DNA of 64,000 nucleotides from Cupriavidus pinatubonensis (GTDB lineage Bacteria > Pseudomonadota > Gammaproteobacteria > Burkholderiales > Burkholderiaceae). This document shows, one piece after another, positions 27,619 to 37,174 of the stretch. The stretch covers positions 1,240,001 to 1,304,000 of the forward strand of contig NZ_CP080767.1 in assembly GCF_019602855.1 (NCBI RefSeq), written 5' to 3'. The notes beneath the pieces are model-generated. The model made no database searches. It had not been told where the DNA came from and was given only the letters and a program-made list of their open reading frames with translations. How positions within the stretch are numbered: position 1 is the first letter of the stretch; every line of letters begins with the position of its first letter. Made by a program: the position numbers and the translations under genes.

Positions 27619-28698
27619 ATGGCATGGAACAGTGCGGCAGTGCCCAATGACTCGATGCCGGTTGCGGCCAAGGTGGCGCTGCTGCGTCAACCTGGGATCT
27701 ACCCTGATCATCCGCGGGATGTGGAAGTGGTGGAGACCCACATGTCCTGGGTCTTCCTCACTCCCGACTATGCGTACAAGCTCAAGAAGCCGGTGCGCTA
27801 TGACTATCTCGACTTTCGTACGCTTGCGGCAAGACAGTACTACTGCACGGAAGAAGTGCGCTTGAATCGGCGACTGGCCGGTTCCGTCTATCTTGATGTC
27901 GTGCCTATGGTCCTGGAACCGGGCGGCACCGCTCGATTAGGCGGCAAGGGTGCGGTGGTCGACTGGTTGGTCAAGATGCGCCGGCTGCCGGCCGATCGCA
28001 TGCTGGACAAGGCACTATCCCAAGGCACCGCGACGCAGGAGGACGCGCGCGCAGTGGCAACCCGCCTGGGCGAGTTCTACATGACGCTGCCACCCGCGCC
28101 GGTCACGGTTGATGAATACCGGGGCCGCTTGCGCCGTGACATCGACGATTGCGAGCGCGAACTCAGTAACCCGGCGTTCGCGCAGCCTGTCGCACTGGTG
28201 AGAGAGGTCTGCCTCGCTCAGCGCCGCCTGCTGGCGCAGGATCCGTCGCGCTTCGATCAGCGTGTCAAAGAAGGCCGGATTGTGGAAGCACATGGCGATT
28301 TGCGGCCGGAACATATCTGCCTTGCCCCGCCGCTCGCCATCATCGATTGTCTGGAGTTTTCTCGCCAATTCAGGACCCTCGATACGGCCGACGAAATCGG
28401 CTTTCTCGCTCTCGAATGCGAGCGGCTGGGCGATCCTGACTTTGCCCGGGTACTGATTGGCACTTACCGAGACGTTACCGGCGACAGGCCCGATGCCGCG
28501 CTGTTGCACTTCTACCAGAGTTGCAGTGCCTGCTTGCGCGCGAAAATTACCGTCTGGCATTTGCGGGAGGCAATATATCGTGATTCGCCAAAGTGGCCCG
28601 AGAGAGCAAGATGCTACCTGCGACTGGCCGAGCAGCACATGCAAGCCTGTGCGCAGGCATATTCGCACGAAGGCGTTATCCGGCGAGCAGTTCGCTGA
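27619..28698 (+). CDS. Aminoglycoside phosphotransferase-like kinase (COG2187 type)
   Basis: The 359-residue protein has protein-kinase-fold elements: an ATP-lysine region ([17 protein letters not shown]), the catalytic loop [14 protein letters not shown] and the metal-binding [31 protein letters not shown]. This is the family of about 350-520 residues sometimes fused to an AAA kinase; the fused part is absent here. Its substrate is unknown. The ATG at 27619 follows GGGAGA. Its 3' end overlaps the convergent PRPP synthetase gene by 23 bases. Confidence 0.85.
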   Translation: MAWNSAAVPNDSMPVAAKVALLRQPGIYPDHPRDVEVVETHMSWVFLTPDYAYKLKKPVRYDYLDFRTLAARQYYCTEEVRLNRRLAGSVYLDVVPMVLEPGGTARLGGKGAVVDWLVKMRRLPADRMLDKALSQGTATQEDARAVATRLGEFYMTLPPAPVTVDEYRGRLRRDIDDCERELSNPAFAQPVALVREVCLAQRRLLAQDPSRFDQRVKEGRIVEAHGDLRPEHICLAPPLAIIDCLEFSRQFRTLDTADEIGFLALECERLGDPDFARVLIGTYRDVTGDRPDAALLHFYQSCSACLRAKITVWHLREAIYRDSPKWPERARCYLRLAEQHMQACAQAYSHEGVIRRAVR

Positions 28699-29662
28699 TC
28701 GACTCGCCGCTGTGGCTGTGCGCGATCGCCTGCGCGAACAGGGCCGCACTGTCCAGGAGGATGAGTTTGTCCCTGACCTTGCCTTCGGGGAGGCGGAATG
28801 GCGGTACGGTATCCGTGACAACAACCTGTACCAACGCATCATCCGCAAGCACCTGCGCGGCGCTCCCCACGAACAGTCCGTGCGATGCGGCGGCGTAGAT
28901 CCGGCGGGCGCCGAGGCCGCCGCACGCTTTCACGGTACGGGCTATGGTCGTCCCTGTGCCGATCAGGTCGTCGACAATGATGGCGCACTTGCCATGGACG
29001 TCGCCGACTATCAGTTCACCGCTCACGATTCCCTCGCTACGGTGCTTTTCGGCAAAAGCGCTGGCTACCGGGCGGGCCAGGGCACGGCTCAACCGTTGCC
29101 GAAAATCCTCGGCCCGCTTGATGCCGCCAGCATCCGGAGATACGACGGCGATCTCCTCATCGCGCAGAAGCGACGCGAAGTGGGAAACAAAGAGCTTGTT
29201 GGCCCCAAGGTGATCGGTGCGGCAGCGGAATGCATTCTGATAGGCAGCAATATTGTGGACATCCAGCGTGATGACATGATCGGTACCGACCGCCTCGAAC
29301 AGGCCCGCCACGTAGCGCGTGGTGACCGGGTCGCGGGCCTTCGATTTCTGGTCCTTGCGCGCGTAGCCCAGATACGGAACGATGGCGGTCACGCAGGCTG
29401 CCGAGGCATCCTTGAGTGCGCCAATGAAGAAGAGCAGTCGGCATAGCTTGTCGTTGACGCTTTGGCGGGCATCGCTGTGCAAGGATTGGACGACGAAGAC
29501 GTCTCTGCCGCGTACGTTCACCAGCGGGCGGCATTTGTGCTCGCCGTCCTCGAAAGCCCGCTCCTCATGCGGGCATAGCTCGACGCCCAGGTGGCGGCCG
29601 ACTTTTTCGCCGAACTCGCGCGTGTCGTCGAGTGCGAACAACATCAAGTCAGGATGGATCAT
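28676..29662 (-). CDS. prs: Ribose-phosphate pyrophosphokinase (PRPP synthetase, copy 1)
   Basis: The 328-residue enzyme transfers pyrophosphate from ATP to ribose-5-phosphate. Motifs: [50 protein letters not shown] (metal site) and the PRPP loop [22 protein letters not shown]. Sequence order and length fit the family, but it differs from the chromosomal PrsA (for example GDHGN-type and flexible-loop details), so it is likely an accessory copy. ATG 29662 is used; an in-frame start at 29758 overlaps the divergent DHH gene. It is divergent from the DHH gene by 39 bases. Confidence 0.92.
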   Translation of the reverse strand: MIHPDLMLFALDDTREFGEKVGRHLGVELCPHEERAFEDGEHKCRPLVNVRGRDVFVVQSLHSDARQSVNDKLCRLLFFIGALKDASAACVTAIVPYLGYARKDQKSKARDPVTTRYVAGLFEAVGTDHVITLDVHNIAAYQNAFRCRTDHLGANKLFVSHFASLLRDEEIAVVSPDAGGIKRAEDFRQRLSRALARPVASAFAEKHRSEGIVSGELIVGDVHGKCAIIVDDLIGTGTTIARTVKACGGLGARRIYAAASHGLFVGSAAQVLADDALVQVVVTDTVPPFRLPEGKVRDKLILLDSAALFAQAIAHSHSGESISELLAG

Positions 29663-29701
29663 GGCTAGCCGGCTCCCCCTTTCTCCGTATGGTGCCCGAG
29701 C

Positions 29702-30688
29702 GTGACACACTTCGACGTCTTCAATGGTGACGCAGACGGCATCTGCGCGCTGCATCAACTACGATTGGCCAACCCGATTGCATCCTCATTGATTACGGGC
29801 GTCAAGCGTGACGTGACGCTGCTCGCGCGCGTTCCCGCCCGCCAAGGCGACGCCGTGACGGTGTTGGACATCTCTCTGGATACGAACCGGGAAGCATTGC
29901 TTGAACTCCTTGGACGCGGCGTCGCGGTGGAGTACTTCGATCATCACTTCTTTGGGTCCATTCCGCTGCACCCCGGATTGATGGCCTGCATTGAGACGGC
30001 ACCCACTGTGTGCACCAGTTTGCTCGTGAATCGTCATCTCGGTGGCAAGCATGCGCTCTGGGCCATTGTCGGGGCATTTGGGGACAATCTGTCCGACGCC
30101 GCGCACCAGCTCGCGCGGGGACACTTCCTGCGAGCGGGGCAGACACATCAGTTGCGCGAGCTCGGCGAGTCCATCAACTACAACGCCTATGGCGATGCCG
30201 AAGCGGATCTTCGGATCCCGCCTGCCAGACTCTATGAGGCCTTGCTTCCCTATGCAGATCCGTTCCAGTTTATCGTTGCAGCCCCGATCACGCGGGCGCT
30301 ACACGACGGACGGCGGCAGGACATGGAAATGGCAATGCAGCAGCGCGCCAGCATCGCGCTGCCGTGCGGCGCCATTTATGTGTTGCCAGACCTGGCTTGG
30401 GCGCGGCGTGTACGGGGCGTCTTTTCGAACCATCTGGCAAGTAGCCACCCAAGGCTGGCCCACGCGGTTCTGACGGTGAATGCGCATGGGGGCTACACGG
30501 CGAGCGTGCGCGCGCCGATGGCGTCGCCATATGGTGCCGACAAGCTGTGCCGGCAGTTTGAGAGTGGCGGAGGGCGGGAAGCTGCGGCAGGCATCAATTG
30601 CCTCGCGCGCGATCGTTTGCCGCATTTCATGCGCGCGTTCGAGGAAGTGTTCAGCGTTGGAGGCGCGGCGCAAAATGCATCTTCCTGA
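29702..30688 (+). CDS. DHH-family phosphoesterase
   Basis: The 328-residue protein has the DHH family signatures: [18 protein letters not shown] (first metal motif), [11 protein letters not shown], and [17 protein letters not shown]1-like C-terminal half ends with [21 protein letters not shown], as in the G-G-G-H-x-x-A-A-G motif, with arginine replacing histidine. Relatives hydrolyse short RNA or nucleotide phosphodiesters or inorganic pyrophosphate. The start is GTG 29702. It is divergent from prs, so a link with nucleotide turnover is plausible but unproven. Confidence 0.85.
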   Translation: MTHFDVFNGDADGICALHQLRLANPIASSLITGVKRDVTLLARVPARQGDAVTVLDISLDTNREALLELLGRGVAVEYFDHHFFGSIPLHPGLMACIETAPTVCTSLLVNRHLGGKHALWAIVGAFGDNLSDAAHQLARGHFLRAGQTHQLRELGESINYNAYGDAEADLRIPPARLYEALLPYADPFQFIVAAPITRALHDGRRQDMEMAMQQRASIALPCGAIYVLPDLAWARRVRGVFSNHLASSHPRLAHAVLTVNAHGGYTASVRAPMASPYGADKLCRQFESGGGREAAAGINCLARDRLPHFMRAFEEVFSVGGAAQNASS

Positions 30689-30724
30689 TCACGGGGCTGC
30701 AGATGGGGAATCCCGATTCTTCCT

Positions 30725-32104
30725 TCAAGCCGATCCTGCCGCGGCCCCGGCCGATGCGCCGAGTGCGTCGGCGGTACGGGCCAGTTCGATAAGGGAAGGG
30801 CTGATCGTGACCGGAAATGTCGACCCTGGCTCCAGCTTTCGCAATGCTGGCGGGAGTGCCGCCAACTGGTGCGCGGCGTGCGCGCGGCTGGTGCTTAGTG
30901 CCACTGGCGCGGCCAGGCGTCTGCCTTGCACCATGCACAGCTGCATCAGCGGCGTGCCTTCGCAAGTCTCGCCATCGAGCGTCACGGTATCGCCACACAT
31001 GTTGCCGTCGCTCGAATAGCGTCGCCATGATTGTTTTCTGCCCGGCCAGGTGGCCTTGCCTTCGGAGCGTTTGCGTCGCGGCAAGCCCGCGTATTCGGTG
31101 AGCTTGTAAGCGCAGTCAAGGTATGGCGAATCCGCCGACGTGTTCATTCGTGTGCCTACCCCGAAGCCATCGATCGGCGCATCTTGCGATATCAGGTCCC
31201 GTACGCGGTATTCATCGAGATTGCCGCTGGCGAAGATGCCGATGTCGCGTAGCCCGGCACCATCCAGAATGGCACGTACCTTGCGCGCGTGATCGCCCAA
31301 GTCACCGCTATCAAGACGAACGGCCTTGACGAAGATACCTTCCGCCCGTAGGCCAGCGGCCAGCGCAGCCACCTTCTGCGCAGCCGCCTCGGTATCATAG
31401 GTGTCAATCAGCAGGGTGGCGTTGTCAGGCTGCGAGCGGGCGAACGATTCGAAAGCCGATTGTTCGTCAGAATGAGCCTGCACGTAGGAGTGTGCCATCG
31501 TGCCAAAGGTAGGGATGCCGAAACGGGCGCCGGCCAGCAGGGTGGCCGTCCCCGTGAACCCGGCCAGATAGCTGGCGCGTGCCGAGAGCAGGCCGGCTTC
31601 GGCCCCATGGGCGCGGCGTAGGCCAAAGTCGACAAGGGTGGTACGTCCTTGTCCGGCCAGAACCACACGCGCGGCCTTGCTTGCAACGATGGTTTCATAG
31701 TGCAGCAGGTTCATGACACGGCTCTCAACGAGCTGGGCCTCGCGAATGGGGGCAGTAATGCGAAGGATCGGCTCGTCGGGGAAGAACACTGTGCCTTCTG
31801 GCATGGCGGCAACCTCGCCGCAAAACCGGAAGCCCTCCAGCGATCTCAGGAAGGCGCCGCTAAAGTGACCGCTCTGTTTAAGCAGGGAAAGGTCGGCCGC
31901 GCTGAAAGTCAGGTTCTCGAGATATACGAGCACCTGTTCAAGCCCTGCGGCCATCAGGAAATTGCGTCCCGGCGGCAGCTTTCGCACGAAGAACTCGAAG
32001 CTGGCGGTATCGTTCATGGCGCTATCGAAGTAGGCCTGCATCATCGTGAACTCGTACAGGTCCGTCAGCAGCGGACTTTCGCTTGTGGCTCCCTCGTTCT
32101 TCAT
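30725..32104 (-). CDS. pncB: Nicotinate phosphoribosyltransferase
   Basis: The 459-residue enzyme makes nicotinate mononucleotide from nicotinate and PRPP in NAD salvage. Motifs: LLTDLYEFTMMQAYF at the start, FEFFVRKLPPGRNFLMAAGLEQ, VDFGLRRAHGAEAGL, FGTMAHSYVQAH, and VRLDSGDLGDHARKVR, ending with DGFGVGTRMNTSADSPYLDCAYKL. It belongs to the longer form seen in many bacteria and plants. PRPP could come from the two PRPP synthetases nearby. ATG 32104 has a GGGAG site. tmRNA copy 1 lies upstream on the same strand. Confidence 0.95.
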   Translation of the reverse strand: MKNEGATSESPLLTDLYEFTMMQAYFDSAMNDTASFEFFVRKLPPGRNFLMAAGLEQVLVYLENLTFSAADLSLLKQSGHFSGAFLRSLEGFRFCGEVAAMPEGTVFFPDEPILRITAPIREAQLVESRVMNLLHYETIVASKAARVVLAGQGRTTLVDFGLRRAHGAEAGLLSARASYLAGFTGTATLLAGARFGIPTFGTMAHSYVQAHSDEQSAFESFARSQPDNATLLIDTYDTEAAAQKVAALAAGLRAEGIFVKAVRLDSGDLGDHARKVRAILDGAGLRDIGIFASGNLDEYRVRDLISQDAPIDGFGVGTRMNTSADSPYLDCAYKLTEYAGLPRRKRSEGKATWPGRKQSWRRYSSDGNMCGDTVTLDGETCEGTPLMQLCMVQGRRLAAPVALSTSRAHAAHQLAALPPALRKLEPGSTFPVTISPSLIELARTADALGASAGAAAGSA

Positions 32105-32375
32105 GGGCTCTCCCTTGCGTCTGAGGCCCCCGGAGGCGCACCAAATTATCCCCCCAGCGACCATGGCCATGGCGTGCGTACTTTCGCCAAGGTGTTGCGC
32201 ACCTGGAGGGTTATGCGAGCCATGCTGCGCGTCGCATTCGCTCCTGGGCTAGTCTGCCTTTGCTACGTTAGGCGCCCCGCCAGTGACAACGTTGATGCAG
32301 CGCAAGGCGGTGATTCTCGACCTCCATCGCATTCAGACGGAAGGCGACGACAGCAGCGAGGAACCAGCTGAAATG

Positions 32376-32561
32376 ACAATGGGGACCGAAGTCCCCATCG
32401 GCTGTCTTGGTCTACAAGGCTTCAGCGGCCCCGGCATTGGCCTCAGGCGGCCAGTGCGAAACGCTCATCGTTGGCGTTTATGGAATTTGCTTCATTTACG
32501 TCGATCGCCTGACGGGTTGCCTGCGCCCCTTTGCACGCCCTGTCGAAACCGATACACCCCC
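32376..32561 (-). ncRNA. ssrA: tmRNA copy 1, coding piece (tag ANDERFALAA)
   Basis: The minus strand from 32561 starts GGGGGTG, which pairs with CACCTCC at the end of the acceptor piece to give a 7-bp acceptor stem with a G3-U70 wobble, the alanine identity mark. It continues with the TATCGGTTTCGACAGGG motif of tmRNA D-loop regions. The tag frame begins at resume codon GCC (32475-32473) and reads ANDERFALAA then TGA (32445-32443), ending in the ALAA protease signal. A UUCG-loop terminator closes it. tmRNA rescues stalled ribosomes with SmpB and tags the product for degradation. The exact mature 3' end is unknown. Confidence 0.92.
32379..32398 (-). terminator. Intrinsic terminator of tmRNA copy 1
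   Basis: On the minus strand ATGGGGAC and GTCCCCAT form an 8-bp stem closed by a C(UUCG)G tetraloop, followed by TGTCATTTC. It ends the coding piece of the permuted tmRNA gene. Confidence 0.8.
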
Positions 32562-32594
32562 ACCTTAGCGCGCCGCATGTCACGGTGCGCTGAG

Positions 32595-32675
32595 GTGGAG
32601 GTGAGGGGATTCGAACCCCTGTCCAGAACGCCGCCAGATTGCCGGGATAACAACCATGTCTCCGATATGGAGCGT
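32595..32675 (-). ncRNA. ssrA: tmRNA copy 1, acceptor piece
   Basis: This minus-strand segment lies upstream of the coding piece, so the gene is circularly permuted. It carries ATGGTTGT, then TTCTGGAC, a T-arm with stem AGGGG/CCCCT around loop TTCGAAT, the acceptor strand CACCTCC (32604-32598) and a discriminator A (32597). The encoded 3' end reads ACC followed by T rather than ACCA, so the final A would have to be added after processing. A 33-base spacer with an AGCGC...GCGCT hairpin separates it from the coding piece. A candidate promoter has TTGAAA at 32692-32687 with a weak -10. The 5' boundary is estimated. Confidence 0.9.
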
Positions 32676-32923
32676 CAATGGCCGTTTTCAAGAGCGAGGG
32701 GAACGCCGAGGGTTGAGGCGAACTTCGCCATGGGGAAAGACCGCTCGCGGCGCATTGAGGCGTCAGGCGTGAACCACTGCGCACCAGGATAGGGTGAGGG
32801 CGGTCTGGTCCCTGGTCTTGTTCCTTATCAAACCGCGGTGCCAGGACGCCCCTATATTGACCTTGCGCCGGTACGCCATGGCTGCCGCCTCCGCGACGGC
32901 AATTTCAGAACAGGGAGTGAACG

Positions 32924-33256
32924 ATGAACGATATCCGTGCAGATCTTGCGGTACACAGGGACGCGTTGATTCGCGACACCAATGTATTGCTCAGCGACGT
33001 ACAGGCCTTGCTCAGGGATGTCGCGGACGAGGCTGGCACCGAAGCCAGCCAGGCGGGAACCGAACTCGGAGGCCGGCTGCGCGCGCTACAGGTGCGCCTC
33101 GATGCGCTGCGTGAGGTTGGCCGTGATCGTGTCGGGCAGCTCGCCGAGACGGCGGACTTATATGTCCGCGAACATCCGTGGCAATGCATCGGAACTGTCG
33201 CGGCGATCGGTGCGGCGACAGGCGCGATCGTGGCGCTGGCCGTCGGCCGCCGGTAG
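32924..33256 (+). CDS. DUF883-family (ElaB/YqjD-like) membrane-anchored protein
   Basis: The 110-residue protein has a long amphipathic helical region (about 1-80, RDALIRDTNVLLSDVQALLRDVADEAG and RLRALQVRLDALREVGRDRVGQLAETA) and a C-terminal transmembrane helix (IGTVAAIGAATGAIVALAVGRR) preceded by YVREHPWQ, as in ElaB/YqjD, which are ribosome-associated tail-anchored proteins of stationary phase. The ATG at 32924 follows CAGGGAGTG. It is 48 bases upstream of the second PRPP synthetase gene, probably in the same transcript. Ribosome association is inferred only from the family. Confidence 0.9.
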   Translation: MNDIRADLAVHRDALIRDTNVLLSDVQALLRDVADEAGTEASQAGTELGGRLRALQVRLDALREVGRDRVGQLAETADLYVREHPWQCIGTVAAIGAATGAIVALAVGRR

Positions 33257-33304
33257 TGCCAGGCAACCGGCGTCTATGGCGGTCGGTGTGTCGATGGAGG
33301 CGCG

Positions 33305-34264
33305 ATGAGTCCGAAGCCCAGTACACGGCAAGTGGTCTTTTCCATGCCAGGGAACGAGCGGCAGGCCGCGGCGCTTTGCCGTGCGCTGCATGCGACGGCT
33401 GGCAACGCCATCGTGCGGCACTTTGCTGACGGCGAATCCGCCGTCAGGCTGGAGGAGGACGTGGCGGGCCGGGATGTCATCCTCGTCTGCACGCTGGACC
33501 GCCCTGACGCCAAGGTATTGCCGTTGCTGTGGCTTGCAACGGCTGTGCGCGAGAATGGCGCGGCCCGGACGGGCCTGTTGGCGCCCTATCTGCCTTACAT
33601 GCGGCAGGACAGGGTCTTTCACGCCGGAGAGATTGTCTCCGCGCGGCACTTCGCCGCATTGCTGTCCGGCCACTTCGATTGGCTGGCAACCGTCGATCCG
33701 CACCTGCACCGCATTCGCTGTCTGTCGGAGATCTTCTCCATCCCGACCGTCGCGATTCATGCTGCGCCGGCCATTGCAGAATGGATCCGCAATGAGATCA
33801 CGGCGCCGCTGATCATCGGTCCGGACGAGGAGAGCCGTCAGTGGGTGGCGGACATAGCAGCCCGGTGCCAGGCCACAGCCGTTGTGCTGGAGAAGGACAG
33901 GTTGAGCGACATGGCCGTCCATATCGCGGCACGGAACCTGCCTGACGCGGGAGACTGCACGCCGGTGCTTGTCGACGACATCGTCTCCACGGGGCACACC
34001 ATGCTGGAGGCCGCCAGGCGCCTGCAGGAGCACGGCTACCGGCCGCCAGTGTGCATAGGCGTCCATGCGCTGTTTGCCGGCACTGCCTACGCGGACCTTT
34101 GCGCCGTCGCTGCCGACGTTGTGAGTTGCGACACCGTCGAGCATCCGTCCAATCGTATCGTGCTTGCAAATTTGCTGGCGGCGGCCATTCAAGCTGAGGC
34201 GGACGACCGGGAGCGGGGCGATCCGGCGCGGGGTCAACCTGGGGCATCGGTCCGACCGGATTGA
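33305..34264 (+). CDS. Ribose-phosphate pyrophosphokinase-like protein (copy 2)
   Basis: The 319-residue protein has PRPP-synthetase motifs: FADGESAVRLEEDVAGRDVILVCTL, LLAPYLPYMRQDRVFHAGEIVSARH, TVDPHLHRI and the PRPP loop TPVLVDDIVSTGHTMLEAARRL. It is more diverged from housekeeping Prs than copy 1: the metal-binding segment reads DPHLH and the ADP-contact segments differ. Such copies are common in accessory stress clusters. ATG 33305 has a GGAGG site. The third hsp20 gene follows 70 bases later. Confidence 0.88.
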   Translation: MSPKPSTRQVVFSMPGNERQAAALCRALHATAGNAIVRHFADGESAVRLEEDVAGRDVILVCTLDRPDAKVLPLLWLATAVRENGAARTGLLAPYLPYMRQDRVFHAGEIVSARHFAALLSGHFDWLATVDPHLHRIRCLSEIFSIPTVAIHAAPAIAEWIRNEITAPLIIGPDEESRQWVADIAARCQATAVVLEKDRLSDMAVHIAARNLPDAGDCTPVLVDDIVSTGHTMLEAARRLQEHGYRPPVCIGVHALFAGTAYADLCAVAADVVSCDTVEHPSNRIVLANLLAAAIQAEADDRERGDPARGQPGASVRPD

Positions 34265-34334
34265 GCGGGGCCTGCGTTGCCGGTGCAGCGGAATGGGCCT
34301 GGTCCATGCGGGGCAAGAAAGGGGGGAATTCGCC

Positions 34335-34739
34335 ATGCCTGACAAGAGATTCAACCCGATGTGGGAACCCGCGCTGGTAGCGCTTGAACGGGCGGGGCAT
34401 TTGCACCTCCAGTTCTTCCGCCTTGCCGGCCAATCAAGGCAAGTGCCGGTATGGGAGCCCCCCGTGGAACTGGTCGAGCAGGGCGGCAGGCTCATAGTCA
34501 TCGTGGCGCTTCCCGGAGTCAGCCCTGACGCCGTAGACCTGACGCTGGAGGGCGACGTCCTCTCAATTCGCGCCCAGCGCCACCTGCCCCGCGCGTTCAG
34601 TGGCGGCACGGTTCACTGCCTGGAAATTCCCTATGGCCGCTTCGAGAGACGTCTCGCGCTGCCACCGGGGCCCTACCAACTACGCCAGCGCAGCAGCGAG
34701 GATGGCTGTCTGTTGCTGGTACTCGAGCGGCTGGATTGA
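34335..34739 (+). CDS. Hsp20-like protein (copy 3, diverged)
   Basis: The 134-residue protein has an alpha-crystallin-type core (PVELVEQGGRLIVIVALPGVSPDAVDLTLEGDVLSIRAQ and IPYGRFERRLALPPGPYQL), but the C-terminal G-V-L strand is replaced by DGCLLLVLERLD and the I-x-I tail is missing. It may not form normal oligomers. ATG 34335 follows a GGGGGGAA purine tract. It lies 34 bases before lon, suggesting coupled holdase and protease expression. Confidence 0.85.
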   Translation: MPDKRFNPMWEPALVALERAGHLHLQFFRLAGQSRQVPVWEPPVELVEQGGRLIVIVALPGVSPDAVDLTLEGDVLSIRAQRHLPRAFSGGTVHCLEIPYGRFERRLALPPGPYQLRQRSSEDGCLLLVLERLD

Positions 34740-34773
34740 GTCGTTACGCAACACATCGCTTTGGACGGAAACC

Positions 34774-37158
34774 ATGAACCAAGACACTGCAACCGGCCCG
34801 GACGCGCCACCGCCAGGCCAGGCAATCCAGCCCGGGTCAGGACTCCCTCCCGACTGCGTGATCGTGCTGCCGGTACGCAATACCGTGCTGTTCCCGGGCA
34901 ATGTGGTGCCGCTATCCATAGGCCGCGAGCGTAGCAAGGCCGATGTGCAGGCCGCCGTCCTGGAACAATTGCCGCTCGGCATCGTGCTCCAGCGCGATCC
35001 CCAGAGAGCCGATCCGGCGTTCGAGGGACTCTACCCCATGGGAACCGTGGCCAATGTGCTGCGCTACGTGACCAACCCTGAGGATGGCTCGCATCACCTT
35101 GTGTGCCAGGGCACGCAGCGTTTCCGGCTGCGCGAACCATTGCCTGGCCACCCGCTGCGCGCCTGCCGGGTAGAGTTCCTTTCGGACCCGGAGCAGGCCG
35201 ACGCGGCGACCGATGCTCGCGCGCTCGTTTTGAGGGAACGCGCCGCAGAGATGCTCGGATTGCTTCCGAATGTGCCCGCCGAGCTTGCGACTGGCTTGCA
35301 GGCGATCGATTCGCCCGGGCTGCTCGCCGACGCGGTGGCAGGCCTGGTCGACATCCCGCTTGAACGCAGGCAGGAGATCCTCGAGACCGTCGATGTCGGC
35401 AAGCGGCTGGACAAGGTTCTCGATGCTGTCGCCAGCCGCATCGAAGTGCTGCGCCTGTCGCGCGAGATTGGCGAACAGACCCGGGACCGCCTCGACCAGC
35501 GGCAGCGCGAAATGCTGCTGCGCGAGCAACTCCGGACTATCCGGCACGAACTCGGCGAAGGCGGCGAAAACCAGGAAGACATCCGCAGGCTGGCCGAGGC
35601 GATCGACGGCGCCCACATGCCGGCCTCCATCGAGACACAGGCTCGCAAGGAACTGGCGCGCCTGGAGCGGATGCCGGAGGCGTCTTCCGAGTACTCGATG
35701 TGCACGAGCTACCTCGAATGGCTGACCGAGCTGCCGTGGGGCCTGCCGCAGGAGAAATCCGTAGATATGGCAGAGGCGCGACGCATTCTGGACAACGAGC
35801 ATTTCGGCCTGGAGAAGGTGAAGCGCCGCATCCTCGAATACCTTGCTGTGCGCAAGCTCAATCCGCAAGGGAAGGGACCGATCCTCTGCTTCCTCGGGCC
35901 GCCGGGCGTCGGCAAGACCTCCCTGGGTCAGAGCATCGCGCATGCGATGGGACGGCCATTCGTACGCGTAAGCCTTGGTGGTCTGCATGACGAGTCCGAG
36001 ATTCGCGGCCACCGCCGCACTTATGTCGGCGCCATGCCGGGCAATATCATCCAGGCCATTCGCAAGGCGGGCACCCGTGATTGCGTGATGATGCTGGATG
36101 AACTCGACAAACTCGGCCGTGGTGTGCACGGCGACCCTGCCGCCGCCATGCTTGAGGTGCTCGATCCGGAGCAGAACGCTACCTTCCGCGACAACTACCT
36201 GGGCATGCCGTTCGACCTGTCGGCCGTCGTCTTCATCGGCACAGCCAACCAGGCCGAGAGCATTCCGGGCCCGCTGCGCGATCGCATGGAGGTGCTGGAG
36301 CTTCCGGGGTATACGGATGCCGAAAAGCTGCAGATTGCGACGCGCTTTCTCGTTCCCCGCCAGCTCGCAGCTTGTGGCCTGACGGTCGACCAGTGCGAAC
36401 TGGATGCTGCGGGACTCTCAGCCATCATCCGCCAGTACACGCGCGAGGCAGGCGTGCGTGGTCTTGAGCGGCAAATCGGCGCCGTGCTCCGGTACGCGGC
36501 CATGCGCGTGGCCGAGGATCCCGGCGCGCGGTCTCGGATTGGACCTGACGACCTGCCGGCTATCCTGGGGCATCACAGGTTCGAGAGCGAAGCGGCGATG
36601 CGGGTCAGCCTGCCAGGCGTCGCGACGGGCATGGCATGGACGCCGGCCGGTGGCGACCTGCTGTTTATCGAGGCCAGCATCACGCCCGGCTCCGGAAGGC
36701 TGGTCCTGACCGGGCAGCTCGGTGACGTGATGAAGGAAAGTGCGCAGGCCGCACTGACGTTGGTCAAGTCGCGCTGCACGAGCCTGCGCATCGATAGCGC
36801 CGCGTTCGACAAGAGCGATGTCCACGTGCACGTGCCCGCCGGTGCGGTACCCAAGGACGGTCCGAGCGCCGGTGTCGCGATGTTCATCGCGATAGCTTCG
36901 CTGATGATGGGCCGCCCCGTGCGTCGGGATGTGGCCATGACCGGCGAGATCAGCTTGCGCGGCGTGGTATTGCCGGTCGGCGGCATCAAGGAGAAGGTGC
37001 TCGCTGCGCAGCGCGGCGGAATTGGGACCATCATGTTGCCCGTGCGCAATATGCCCGATATCGAAGACATTCCTGCGGACGCGCGCAGCTTGCTTCGCTT
37101 CGTGGCACTGGAAACGGTGGACGATGCGCTGGCCGGAGCCCTGGAAGCGCAGCAGTGA
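34774..37158 (+). CDS. lon: ATP-dependent protease Lon
   Basis: The 794-residue protease has a LonN substrate domain (about 25-225, [21 protein letters not shown]), a coiled-coil region, an AAA+ module with Walker [13 protein letters not shown] (about residue 373), Walker [12 protein letters not shown] and a C-terminal Ser-Lys protease domain (KDGPSAGV, serine at about 696; [10 protein letters not shown] with the lysine). Lon degrades misfolded proteins and can degrade tmRNA-tagged proteins. It is a second or accessory copy if a chromosomal lon exists elsewhere. The ATG at 34774 has a GGACGGAA purine stretch. The hsp20 gene lies just upstream and the Lon-like gene downstream. Confidence 0.96.
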   Translation: MNQDTATGPDAPPPGQAIQPGSGLPPDCVIVLPVRNTVLFPGNVVPLSIGRERSKADVQAAVLEQLPLGIVLQRDPQRADPAFEGLYPMGTVANVLRYVTNPEDGSHHLVCQGTQRFRLREPLPGHPLRACRVEFLSDPEQADAATDARALVLRERAAEMLGLLPNVPAELATGLQAIDSPGLLADAVAGLVDIPLERRQEILETVDVGKRLDKVLDAVASRIEVLRLSREIGEQTRDRLDQRQREMLLREQLRTIRHELGEGGENQEDIRRLAEAIDGAHMPASIETQARKELARLERMPEASSEYSMCTSYLEWLTELPWGLPQEKSVDMAEARRILDNEHFGLEKVKRRILEYLAVRKLNPQGKGPILCFLGPPGVGKTSLGQSIAHAMGRPFVRVSLGGLHDESEIRGHRRTYVGAMPGNIIQAIRKAGTRDCVMMLDELDKLGRGVHGDPAAAMLEVLDPEQNATFRDNYLGMPFDLSAVVFIGTANQAESIPGPLRDRMEVLELPGYTDAEKLQIATRFLVPRQLAACGLTVDQCELDAAGLSAIIRQYTREAGVRGLERQIGAVLRYAAMRVAEDPGARSRIGPDDLPAILGHHRFESEAAMRVSLPGVATGMAWTPAGGDLLFIEASITPGSGRLVLTGQLGDVMKESAQAALTLVKSRCTSLRIDSAAFDKSDVHVHVPAGAVPKDGPSAGVAMFIAIASLMMGRPVRRDVAMTGEISLRGVVLPVGGIKEKVLAAQRGGIGTIMLPVRNMPDIEDIPADARSLLRFVALETVDDALAGALEAQQ

Positions 37159-37174
37159 CCAGTCCCGCCCGCAC

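Noticed and set aside
32443..32784. Minus-strand open frame ending in NANDERFALAA
   Set aside because: It reads through tmRNA copy 1; only the last ten codons are translated, as the tag.
34912..36129. Minus-strand frame of about 405 codons
   Set aside because: It is antisense to lon; no protein motif is seen, and lon is complete with active sites.
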